Shown in pieces: positions 1 to 7,158 of a stretch of DNA of 64,000 nucleotides. The notes under the pieces were generated by a model. That model was not told the DNA's origin. It made no database searches and saw nothing but the letters and a program-made list of their open reading frames with translations. Source of the DNA: Microcella flavibacter (GTDB taxonomy: Bacteria > Actinomycetota > Actinomycetes > Actinomycetales > Microbacteriaceae); the NCBI RefSeq assembly GCF_012530535.1, contig NZ_CP051299.1, positions 806,001-870,000 of the forward strand. Reading direction: 5' to 3'. The number at the start of each line of letters is the position of its first letter. The stretch's first letter is position 1. A program made the position numbers and the translations under genes.

Positions 1-24
1 TCGACGCGGCGGGTGCCCTACAGT

Positions 25-44
25 ATCGTTTGAGGCCGAACGAT
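25..44. promoter_or_regulatory. Operator-like palindrome, copy 1, before the glutamine-synthetase-like gene
   Basis: ATCGTT and AACGAT form perfect half-sites around an 8-base spacer. The same 20-bp pattern (WTCGTTTKNNSCCGAAYGAK, 13 positions identical in all copies) recurs at 2314-2333 and 2419-2438, in front of the other two transcription units of this locus. TACAGT at 19-24 could be the -10 element, so a bound regulator would sit over the transcription start. The regulator itself is not recognised in the window. Confidence 0.7.
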
Positions 45-81
45 CGGATCGTCCGCCACGAGTGCCACAAGGGAGTGGACC

Positions 82-1440
82 ATGGAACGAAGCCTTCTGC
101 ACCTTCAGACCGAGCTGACCGAGGCCGGCATCGACGTGCTGCGGGTCATCTACGCCGACATCCTCGGCACCACCCGCGCGAAGGACATGCTCGTGAGCGA
201 GCTCGGCCGCGTCAGCCACGGCGGCCCCGCCTTCTGCCAGGGGGTGTGGGTCACGACGACCCACGGCGACGTGCTCGACGGCGGCTCGGTGCTGACCGAC
301 GGGCTCGAGGACTTCATCTCGCAGATCGTGCCGGGCTCATGGCGCCCCATGCCGTGGGAACCCGGCGTCGCCTACGCCGTCGCGGGCGCCGCGAACCCCG
401 ACATGACCCCCAACGCCTTCGCGCCGCGCACCCTGCTCGAGCGCATCGTCGGCGAGTACGACGCCCTCGGGCTGACCCCGATCGTCGGCCCCGAGCTCGA
501 GTTCTTCATCGCGGAGGCCCGCGAGGGCAGCGCCCCGGGCTATCAGCAGGCGATCCAGCAGCCCGGCCGCGTCTACACCTCGGGCGCCACCGTCGATCCG
601 CACGGCACCTTCCTGCACCTGCTGCGCATGCTCGACCGGATGCGCATCGGCGTGTTCGCCGGCAACCACGAGTTCAGCGCCAGCCAGTACGAGATCAACT
701 TCTGGCACGGCGAGGCCCTCGACGCGGCCGACCGCACCCTGCTGCTGAAGACCGCGGTGAAGGACGTCGTCGCCCGCACGGGCCGGCACGCCACCTTCCT
801 CGGCAAGCCGTGGACGGAGGAGGGCGGCAGCGGCTTCCATCTGCACTTCTCGGTCGTCGACGCCGAGGGTCGCACCCTCATGCACGAGGGCGACGGATCG
901 CTCACCGAGCTCGCCCGGCACATGATCGGCGGCATCGTGCACCACGCGGCCGCGCTCACCGCCCTCTGCAACCCGACGATCAACGCCTTCAAGCGCCTCG
1001 GTCCCGACACCCTCGCGCCGTACCGCGCCAACTGGGGCTTCGACAACCGCAGCGCCCTCGTGCGCATCCCGCCCGAGCGCGGCGAGGGCACCCGCCTCGA
1101 GATCCGTCTCGGCGACGGCTCCGCCAATCCGTACCTGCTGACCGCGGCCGTCCTCGCCGCCGGGCTCGACGGCATCCGCACGAAGCGCGAGCCGGCCGAG
1201 CCCGTCCAGGGGCTCGCCTACGGCGACGAGGGCGGGGCGGTGCTGCCCATGACGCTGGGGGCGGCGCTGGATGCCCTGCACGACGACGCCGTGCTGTGCG
1301 AGATGCTCGGCGGCCCGCTCGTCGAGGTCTTCGAGGTGCTCAAGCGCGACGAGGTGGCGCGCTACACCGAGTCGGTGGCCGACCCCGAGACCCGCGAGGT
1401 CACCTCGTGGGAGGTCGAGGAGTACTTCCTCGACCTGTAG
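82..1440 (+). CDS. Glutamine-synthetase-like gamma-glutamyl-amine ligase
   Basis: This 452-residue protein belongs to the glutamine synthetase superfamily. Visible signatures are the metal/ATP-site ELE at 138-140, NHE...QYEINF around 196-207, the HLH of GSGFHLHFS near 254-256, and the NWGFDNRS and RLEIR segments around 318-343. The ligase joins glutamate to an amine using ATP. Its neighbours, an amine/amino-acid permease and a gamma-glutamyl hydrolase, point to gamma-glutamylation of a polyamine or another amine (PuuA-like) rather than primary ammonia assimilation. I see no adenylylation-loop tyrosine motif of housekeeping GlnA. The ATG is preceded by AAGGGAG at good spacing. The exact amine cannot be read from the sequence. 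Confidence 0.85.
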   Translation: MERSLLHLQTELTEAGIDVLRVIYADILGTTRAKDMLVSELGRVSHGGPAFCQGVWVTTTHGDVLDGGSVLTDGLEDFISQIVPGSWRPMPWEPGVAYAVAGAANPDMTPNAFAPRTLLERIVGEYDALGLTPIVGPELEFFIAEAREGSAPGYQQAIQQPGRVYTSGATVDPHGTFLHLLRMLDRMRIGVFAGNHEFSASQYEINFWHGEALDAADRTLLLKTAVKDVVARTGRHATFLGKPWTEEGGSGFHLHFSVVDAEGRTLMHEGDGSLTELARHMIGGIVHHAAALTALCNPTINAFKRLGPDTLAPYRANWGFDNRSALVRIPPERGEGTRLEIRLGDGSANPYLLTAAVLAAGLDGIRTKREPAEPVQGLAYGDEGGAVLPMTLGAALDALHDDAVLCEMLGGPLVEVFEVLKRDEVARYTESVADPETREVTSWEVEEYFLDL

Positions 1441-1456
1441 GCCGGAGAGGGCCGCT

Positions 1457-1476
1457 CGGCCGGCCGCTGCCGGCCG
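1457..1476. terminator. GC-rich hairpin between convergent genes
   Basis: CGGCCGGC and GCCGGCCG form a perfect 8-bp stem around a CGCT loop, between the ends of the convergent ligase and decarboxylase-like genes. There is no T tract, so this may act as a bidirectional terminator or only as a barrier. Confidence 0.5.
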
Positions 1477-1483
1477 GGCCGCC

Positions 1484-2296
1484 TCAGACCGAGGGGTCCG
1501 ACCGATCGGCGACGAGGCTGCCGCCGTTGAACGTCACCCCGACCTCCCGGTAGTACGCCGCGATGTGCTCGCGCACCGGCAGGATCGACCCGAGCTCGTC
1601 CCAGGGCGAGTCGGCGAGCACGAGCTCGGCGTCGCCGACCCAGGTCTCGCCGATCTCGGCATCGGTCGTGCTCATGGTGATGAGCTGGTCGAGGCTGTTG
1701 CCGGCGCCGGGGGTGATGGAGGGCATCCACCGCGAATGCAGCATGGGGTGGCCGTTGACGAAGCCGTTCGTCTCGCTCGGCTCGCGCAGCGTGACGACGA
1801 GCGAGGCGAGGCGGTGGTCGTAGGCCGCGAGCGAGGCGCCGAGCTTCGCGCCCGGCGCGAGGCGGGGGGAGGCCTTGCCGACGGAGAACACGCGGGTCAC
1901 GGCCATCGAGCCGAGCTTCTTCGGGTAGCCCTGGAACCAGCCGCGGCCGATCGCGAAGTCCTTCGTCACCCAGATGGCGACGCAGCGGGTGTAGGTGACG
2001 CCTTCGTAGCGGCACCGCACGACGGCGAAGGTCTCCAGGTACTGCGAGCGCTGCGGGTCGAGCAGCTCGGCCCCGCCCGTCGAGCACGACTGCCAGTCGG
2101 CCCAGATGAGGGCGACGGCGCCCGGGTCCTCCTCGGCGAGCTCGACGCCCTGCGGCAGCAGCGCCGCGACCTTCTCGGGGTCGGTGCGGTACTCGGCGGT
2201 GAGGAGCGTCCCCGAGTAGTACCAGGGCATGTCGGGCACGATCGCGCTCGTGCCGGTCGGGGTCTGCGGGGCCATGAAACCGCGGAGGTCTGCCAT
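1484..2296 (-). CDS. Acetoacetate-decarboxylase-family protein
   Basis: This 270-residue protein has the FQGYPKKLG segment (PKK at 125-127) that matches the catalytic Lys-Lys motif of acetoacetate decarboxylases, where the first lysine forms a Schiff base with the keto acid. The family also contains aldolase/dehydratase-type relatives, so the substrate is open. It is transcribed away from the APC permease and towards the ligase. Its promoter carries the locus palindrome, which suggests it is co-controlled with amine breakdown and might process a keto-acid product. The ATG at 2296 lies 7 bases after a TAGCCT -10 element, so the mRNA is probably leaderless. Confidence 0.8.
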   Translation of the reverse strand: MADLRGFMAPQTPTGTSAIVPDMPWYYSGTLLTAEYRTDPEKVAALLPQGVELAEEDPGAVALIWADWQSCSTGGAELLDPQRSQYLETFAVVRCRYEGVTYTRCVAIWVTKDFAIGRGWFQGYPKKLGSMAVTRVFSVGKASPRLAPGAKLGASLAAYDHRLASLVVTLREPSETNGFVNGHPMLHSRWMPSITPGAGNSLDQLITMSTTDAEIGETWVGDAELVLADSPWDELGSILPVREHIAAYYREVGVTFNGGSLVADRSDPSV

Positions 2297-2303
2297 GGGC
2301 GCC

Positions 2304-2333
2304 AGGCTAGCAACTCATTCGGGAACAAACGAT
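2304..2333 (-). promoter_or_regulatory. Promoter with operator copy 2 for the decarboxylase-like gene
   Basis: Read on the minus strand, TAGCCT (2304-2309) is a good -10, 7 bases from the ATG. The palindrome copy (2314-2333, ATCGTTTG and CCGAATGAG halves) fills the spacer and covers the expected -35 position, 17 bases upstream. That geometry predicts repression by the bound factor. Confidence 0.6.
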
Positions 2334-2381
2334 AGGGCGGCGGCGGAATCTGCTGAGCGGAATTCCGCATCCTCGGGATGC

Positions 2382-2410
2382 TTGACGGGGGCAGGCGCGT
2401 CCTCCACTCT
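2382..2410 (+). promoter_or_regulatory. Promoter of the APC permease unit
   Basis: TTGACG (2382-2387) and CACTCT (2405-2410) are separated by 17 bases, a good housekeeping-sigma arrangement. Transcription would start near 2417, directly before operator copy 3. Confidence 0.55.
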
Positions 2411-2418
2411 TGAGCCAC

Positions 2419-2438
2419 TTCGTTTTGACCCGAACGAT
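2419..2438. promoter_or_regulatory. Operator-like palindrome, copy 3, before the APC permease
   Basis: TTCGTT and AACGAT flank an 8-base spacer. The site is just downstream of the -10 and ends 28 bases before the permease ATG, in the same relative place as copy 1 before the ligase gene. Confidence 0.65.
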
Positions 2439-2466
2439 CGTCCCGCTCAATGAGGAGTTCCGGACC

Positions 2467-3984
2467 ATGACCCACCCCGCCCCTGCCGCCGGCACCGCCC
2501 CCGCCGACCGCGACTCCGCCCTCCGCCCCGGCCGCCTCGGCGTGCTCGGCATCGTCTTCTTCGTCGTCGCCGCCTCGGCCCCGCTCATCGGCATCACGGG
2601 CGCCGTGCCCGTGGCGATGCTGCTCGGCACCGGGGCCGCCGTGCCGGGCGCCTACCTCGCCGTCGGGCTCACCCTGCTGCTGTTCTCCGTCGGCTACGCC
2701 ACCATGAGCCGGCAGATGACGAACTCCGGCGCCTTCTTCGCCTACGTCGGCAAGGGGCTCGGCGTGCGCGCCGGCGTCGCGGCGGCCTTCGCCGCCCTCC
2801 TCGCGTACCTCACCATCCAGCTCGCCATCTACGGCTTCTTCGGCGTCGTCGCCTCGGGCTTCGCCGCCGGCCTCGGCCTCGATCTGCCCTGGTGGGTCTG
2901 GTCGATCCTCGTCTGGGTGATCGTCAGCGGCCTCTCGCTGCTGAGCGTCGACGTGGGCGCGAAGGTGCTCGGCGTCATGCTCGTGCTCGAGGTGATCGTG
3001 CTGCTCGTCGCGGCGATCGCCATGCTCGCGAACGGCGGCCCCGAGGGGTGGATGCTCGGCGCCTCCTTCTCGCCCGACCAGGTCTTCGCGGGCGGCTTCG
3101 CCGGCACCGCGGGCATCGCCCTGGCCTTCGCCTTCGCGAGCTTCATCGGCTTCGAGGCCACCGCGATCTACGGCGAGGAGGCGAAGGACCCGAAGCGCAC
3201 CGTGCCGATCGCGACCTACATCTCGATCGTCGTCATCAGCGTGCTGTTCGCCATCGTCTCCTTCGCGATGGTCACCGGCATGGGCGCCTCGCAGGTGGCC
3301 GACCGGGTCATCGAGCTCTCGGGCGGCCTGGCCGACCCCGCCGGGGTGCTCTTCGGCCTCACCGAGCAGTACGTCGGCGGCTGGCTGACCGTCGCGATGG
3401 GCATCCTCGTCATCACGAGCCTCTTCGCGGGCCTGCTCGCGTTCCAGAACGCGGCGAGCCGCTACTTCTTCGCGCTCGGGCGCGGCGGCGTCCTGCCCGC
3501 CGCGGTCGCCCGCACCAACGCGGCGGGCGCCCCGATCATCGGCGTCGCCATCACCTCGGTGATCGCGCTCGTCGTGATGATCGTCTTCGCCGTCGCGGGC
3601 CTCGACCCCTTCGCGAACCTGTTCTCGTGGATGAGCTCGGTGACGGTCATCGCCATCGTGCTCGTCGAGATCCTCGTCAGCATCGCCGTCATCCGGTACT
3701 TCCTGTCGCACGAGGGCGGCACGGTCTGGTCCACGAAGATCGCCCCGGCGCTGTCGATCCTCGCGCTCGGCGTCGGGCTCTACCTGCTCATGTCGCGCTT
3801 CAACCTGCTCGCCGGCACCGCGCCCGAGGGCGTCGACCCCTCGCTGCCCGAGAGCGCCTGGCAGCTCAACGGCCTCGGCTGGCTGCTCGTGCTGCTTCCC
3901 TTCGTGCTGCTCGTCGTCGGCTTCGTCGTCGCCCGCACCGGGGCGCGCCGCAGCGAGCAGCTCGTCAAGGACTTCGCGTCCTGA
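2467..3984 (+). CDS. APC-superfamily amino acid/polyamine permease
   Basis: This 505-residue polytopic membrane protein has about 12 hydrophobic segments. It opens with the APC-type GxxxxxGxxP-like stretch (ASAPLIGITGAVP) and contains FASFIGFEATAIYGEEAKDPKRTVP, the conserved segment after TM5-6 of amino acid-polyamine-organocation carriers. It should import an amine or amino acid for the adjacent ligase. The ATG at 2467 was chosen because GAGGAG precedes it at about 9 bases; an upstream TTG at 2410 lies inside the promoter. The gene is followed at 50 bases by the sigma-4-like gene and then the hydrolase, likely one operon under the palindrome. Confidence 0.88.
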   Translation: MTHPAPAAGTAPADRDSALRPGRLGVLGIVFFVVAASAPLIGITGAVPVAMLLGTGAAVPGAYLAVGLTLLLFSVGYATMSRQMTNSGAFFAYVGKGLGVRAGVAAAFAALLAYLTIQLAIYGFFGVVASGFAAGLGLDLPWWVWSILVWVIVSGLSLLSVDVGAKVLGVMLVLEVIVLLVAAIAMLANGGPEGWMLGASFSPDQVFAGGFAGTAGIALAFAFASFIGFEATAIYGEEAKDPKRTVPIATYISIVVISVLFAIVSFAMVTGMGASQVADRVIELSGGLADPAGVLFGLTEQYVGGWLTVAMGILVITSLFAGLLAFQNAASRYFFALGRGGVLPAAVARTNAAGAPIIGVAITSVIALVVMIVFAVAGLDPFANLFSWMSSVTVIAIVLVEILVSIAVIRYFLSHEGGTVWSTKIAPALSILALGVGLYLLMSRFNLLAGTAPEGVDPSLPESAWQLNGLGWLLVLLPFVLLVVGFVVARTGARRSEQLVKDFAS

Positions 3985-4034
3985 CCGCGCCGGTAGCGTT
4001 GCCGTCGGCCATCCGGCCCCGGAGAGAGGACACC

Positions 4035-4316
4035 ATGCGAGACGACGAATTCGACCTGGACGTCACCGCGGCGCAGCCCATCGACGACGCCGCGATCGCC
4101 GCGCTGAGCCGCGACGAGCTCATCCAGGCGATCGTCGCCCTGCCGCCCGAGCTGCGCATGGGCATGGGCGGCATCCTGCTCGAGAAGCGCACCTACTCCG
4201 ACGTCTCGCAGGAGCTCGGCATCCGCCAGGCCGAGCTCGTGCGGCAGGTGCACCGCGGCCGGGCGCTCATCTCGCGGCAGCTCGCGGGCCGAGCGGGCCG
4301 GGCGGGCGAGGCGTGA
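4035..4316 (+). CDS. Small stand-alone sigma-region-4-like helix-turn-helix protein
   Basis: This 93-residue protein has an acidic N-terminus. Residues 35-80 read like sigma-70 region 4: LPPELR, a helix-turn-helix around YSDVSQELGIRQAELVRQV, then HRGRALISRQL. There is no region 2, so it cannot be a full sigma factor. It may bind DNA or act as a co-regulator of RNA polymerase. GAGAGAGGA precedes the ATG, and the stop overlaps the next start by 4 bases (GTGA), so it is translationally coupled to the hydrolase. Its place inside an amine-catabolism operon suggests a local regulatory role, but this is inference. Confidence 0.7.
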   Translation: MRDDEFDLDVTAAQPIDDAAIAALSRDELIQAIVALPPELRMGMGGILLEKRTYSDVSQELGIRQAELVRQVHRGRALISRQLAGRAGRAGEA

Positions 4317-5029
4317 GCAGGCCGCCCGTCATCGGGCTCAGCACCTACCTCGAGCCCGCGGCGATGGGCCTCTGGGACCGCCCCGCCGTCGTCCTGCCGC
4401 GCGTCTACACCGACGCCGTGCTCGCCGCGGGCGGCGTGCCGGTCGGGCTGCCCCCGCAGCCGCCGACCCCTGCGGCGGTCGCCGCGGTGCTCGACGCCAT
4501 CGACGGGCTCGTCATCACCGGCGGCAAGGACGTCGATGCGGCGCTCTACGGCCAGGCCGCGCATCCCGAGAACGACGCCCCGCGCCCCGATCGCGACGCC
4601 TGGGAGATCGCGCTCGTGCGCGCGGCGATCGAGCGCGACCTGCCCCTGCTCGGCATCTGCCGCGGCCTGCAGGTGCTCGTCGTCGCCCTCGGCGGCACCC
4701 TCGTGCAGCACCTTCCCGACGTGATCGGCTCGAGCCGGTACAGCAACGGCGACGCGACCTTCGCCGACAACCCCGTGCTCATCGAGGCGGGCAGCCTCGT
4801 CGCCGGGATGCTCGGCGCGAGCGCGACCGTGAAGAGCTACCACCACCAGGCCGCCGACCGCGTGCCGCCCGGGCTCGCGATCACCGCGCGCGGCGACGAC
4901 GGCGTGGTGCAGGCCGTCGAGGTCGCCGGCATGCGCTTCGGCGTCGCCGTGCAGTGGCACCCGGAGGAATCGCCCGAGGACGCCCGGCTGCTGACCGGCC
5001 TGGTCGAGGCCGCCCGCACGTCGCGATAG
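4313..5029 (+). CDS. Gamma-glutamyl-gamma-aminobutyrate hydrolase-like (peptidase C26)
   Basis: This 238-residue class I glutamine-amidotransferase fold hydrolase has the nucleophile elbow GICRGLQ (Cys116), the oxyanion-side TGGKDV segment and the His216/Glu218 of QWHPEES, completing a Cys-His-Glu triad. Family members cleave gamma-glutamyl amides, as PuuD does in the putrescine pathway, releasing glutamate. Together with the upstream ligase and permease it completes uptake, gamma-glutamylation and hydrolysis. No oxidase or aldehyde dehydrogenase of the full Puu pathway lies in the window; these may be upstream of position 1. The GTG start overlaps the preceding gene. Confidence 0.85.
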   Translation: MSRPPVIGLSTYLEPAAMGLWDRPAVVLPRVYTDAVLAAGGVPVGLPPQPPTPAAVAAVLDAIDGLVITGGKDVDAALYGQAAHPENDAPRPDRDAWEIALVRAAIERDLPLLGICRGLQVLVVALGGTLVQHLPDVIGSSRYSNGDATFADNPVLIEAGSLVAGMLGASATVKSYHHQAADRVPPGLAITARGDDGVVQAVEVAGMRFGVAVQWHPEESPEDARLLTGLVEAARTSR

Positions 5030-5062
5030 CCGCGCGGCGGCGCGCTCGCTCCCGACCCCGCG

Positions 5063-6145
5063 CTAGTCGCGCGGCGTGGGCGGCGTGGCGACGTCGTCGC
5101 CCGAGCCGGGGCGGCTGGGCGAGGCGGGCGATGCCGCGCCGACCGGCTGCAGGTCGAGCCCGCCCGCGCTGCGCAGGCCCGCGAGGTCGTGCGCGTCGGT
5201 GAGGGTCGACGGCCGCACGGGCTCGGCGGCGAGCGAGGCGGTCATGTCGGTGTGCACGCGGTCGAGCAGGGCGTGCAGCATGCCGACGGCGTCGTCGATG
5301 ATCTCCTGGCTGCGGCTCGCGGTGCCGTGCAGCAGCCAGCGGGCGACCTCGAGCTCGGCGGCGAAGACCGCCCGGCGGCCCAGCTGCTTGTCGTGCACGC
5401 CGCGGGCCTGGTGGTACGCGTCGAAGGCCGCGTCGGGCACGGCGGCGTCGGGGGCGCCGAGCAGCCAGAACAGGTCGCGCGCGGGGTCGGCCACCTGCAG
5501 CCGGCTCCAGCCGAGCACGCCCGTCACCGTCTCGGCGATGGCGAGGAACGAGGAGGCGGCGAGCGCCCCGTTGATGACGGTGGGCGTGAACTGCCAGAGC
5601 GTGGTGTCCTCGACGGCGAGCTCCCAGCGGCGCTGCAGGCCCGCGGGCACGAGCCCGGTGCTGACGGCGCGGTCGAGGGTCGAGGTGCTCTCGCGCACGA
5701 CGTCGACGGCGCGCAGCTGCGGCAGGCCGACGTCGGCGACGACGCTCGTCGGCAGGGCGTGGATCGCCGCGATCGCCTGCCCGATCGAGGCCGCGAGCCC
5801 CGGGGTGACGCGGGCGAGCGAGACGGGGTCGCCGTCGACGAACTCGTGCACCACGGCGCGCGTGCCGCCCGCGGGGGCCTGACCGAGCAGCCGCGGGGCG
5901 GCGAAGGGAAGGCGGCCGCGCACGCCGTCGCTGAGCGCGCGCAGGGCCACCATGTCGGCGGACTGCTCCGACTCGGCCGCGGCGGTGCGCGGCGCGCGCA
6001 CGACCAGGCTGCGGCCGTCGCGCGTCGCCAGCAGCGCCGAGTCCACGCCGCCGCTGCTCGAACCGAGCCGCACCGCGGTCGTGACGTCGAGGCCGGGAAC
6101 GGCCGCCGTGGCGAGCGCGGCTAGAGTGAGAGGGGTCCTGGCCAT
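5063..6145 (-). CDS. Aminoglycoside-phosphotransferase-fold protein lacking catalytic residues
   Basis: This 360-residue protein has the overall layout of APH/choline-kinase-like proteins: an N-lobe with LVVRAP, a hinge-like VVHEFVDGDP at 98-107 and the DPARDLFWLL segment at 220-229. The catalytic HGDLxxxN motif is instead INGALAASSF (191-200) and the metal-binding aspartate of the following DW motif is LGW (211-213). It therefore looks like a pseudokinase or a strongly diverged enzyme. The C-terminal 60 residues are Pro/Ser/Ala rich. The ATG at 6145 lies 6 bases after TACCCT, so the mRNA is probably leaderless. It is divergent from nudC. Confidence 0.75.
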   Translation of the reverse strand: MARTPLTLAALATAAVPGLDVTTAVRLGSSSGGVDSALLATRDGRSLVVRAPRTAAAESEQSADMVALRALSDGVRGRLPFAAPRLLGQAPAGGTRAVVHEFVDGDPVSLARVTPGLAASIGQAIAAIHALPTSVVADVGLPQLRAVDVVRESTSTLDRAVSTGLVPAGLQRRWELAVEDTTLWQFTPTVINGALAASSFLAIAETVTGVLGWSRLQVADPARDLFWLLGAPDAAVPDAAFDAYHQARGVHDKQLGRRAVFAAELEVARWLLHGTASRSQEIIDDAVGMLHALLDRVHTDMTASLAAEPVRPSTLTDAHDLAGLRSAGGLDLQPVGAASPASPSRPGSGDDVATPPTPRD

Positions 6146-6216
6146 ACCGACAGGGTAGGCGGCGCGCTGCTCGCGAGGGCCGTCCGCCACGCGCTTCCGC
6201 CGCCGCAGATGGGGTC

Positions 6217-7158
6217 ATGATGCACCGTTCGATCACCGCTCGACTGCCCCTCTCGCGGTACCGCATCGACCGCGACGACACCGCGCGGGTGCGGCCCGAC
6301 CTCTTCGCCGAGCTCGCGGCCGAGCCGACCTCGCGGGTGCTGCCCGTGTGGCGCGGCGAGGTGCTGCTGACCGCGGCCGAGCATCCCGCCCTCGCTCTGC
6401 TGCCGCTCGATTCGGTGCCGATGGATGCCCTGCGCATCTACCTCGGGCGCACCACCGACGACGATGCCGACCTGCCGGCCGGGTCGGCGATCGTGGCCGC
6501 CGTGCTCGATGACGAGGCCGGCGAGCGGATGGCGCTCGACGTCTCCCGCTGGGGCAACCCGCGCACCCTCGGCCACCAGCTGAGCGACCGCGATGCGGGA
6601 CTCGCCGTCGAGTCGCTCGCGATCGCGAACTGGCACGCCAGCCACCGGTTCTCGCCCCGCACGGGCAATGCGACGACGCCCGGCCGCGCCGGCTGGGTGC
6701 GCGTCGACGTCGAGACCGGGCGCGAGATGTTCCCGCGCACCGATGCGGCGATCATCGTCGGCGTCACCGACGAGCGCGATCGGCTCGTGCTCGGCAGCAA
6801 CGCCGCCTGGGAGTCGAACCGCTTCTCGCTGCTCGCCGGCTTCGTCGAGCCGGGGGAGTCGCTCGAGGCCGCCGTCGCCCGCGAGGTCGCCGAGGAGTCG
6901 GGGCTGCGCGTCGTCGACCCCGTCTACGTGGGCTCGCAGCCGTGGCCGTTCCCCGCCTCGCTCATGCTCGGGTTCCGCGCGACGCTCGACCCCGCGGTCG
7001 CCGCCGAACTGCGCCCCGACGGCGACGAGATCCTCGATCTGCGCTGGTTCAGCCGCGACGAGCTGCAGAGCCAGCTCGACACGATCGTGCTGCCCGGCCG
7101 CACCTCGATCGCGCGCGCCATCATCGAGGACTGGTTCGGGGGGCCGCTCGAGGCATGA
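6217..7158 (+). CDS. nudC: NAD+/NADH diphosphatase, Nudix family
   Basis: This 313-residue protein has the Nudix box GFVEPGESLEAAVAREVAEESGL and, downstream, the SQPWPFPAS signature that marks NADH pyrophosphatases. It hydrolyses NAD(H) to NMN(H) and AMP and, in characterised homologues, can remove NAD caps from RNA. The zinc-ribbon cysteines usual before the Nudix domain are missing: the WHxxHRF segment continues with SPRTG where CGxCG is expected. The last bases overlap the uvrD2 start (ATGA), so the two genes are coupled. This nudC-uvrD2 adjacency is also known in mycobacteria. Confidence 0.9.
   Translation: MMHRSITARLPLSRYRIDRDDTARVRPDLFAELAAEPTSRVLPVWRGEVLLTAAEHPALALLPLDSVPMDALRIYLGRTTDDDADLPAGSAIVAAVLDDEAGERMALDVSRWGNPRTLGHQLSDRDAGLAVESLAIANWHASHRFSPRTGNATTPGRAGWVRVDVETGREMFPRTDAAIIVGVTDERDRLVLGSNAAWESNRFSLLAGFVEPGESLEAAVAREVAEESGLRVVDPVYVGSQPWPFPASLMLGFRATLDPAVAAELRPDGDEILDLRWFSRDELQSQLDTIVLPGRTSIARAIIEDWFGGPLEA

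Noticed and set aside
1563-1823. Plus-strand short frame inside the decarboxylase-like gene
   Set aside because: It is antisense to a gene with an intact active-site motif and has no ribosome binding site or known family.
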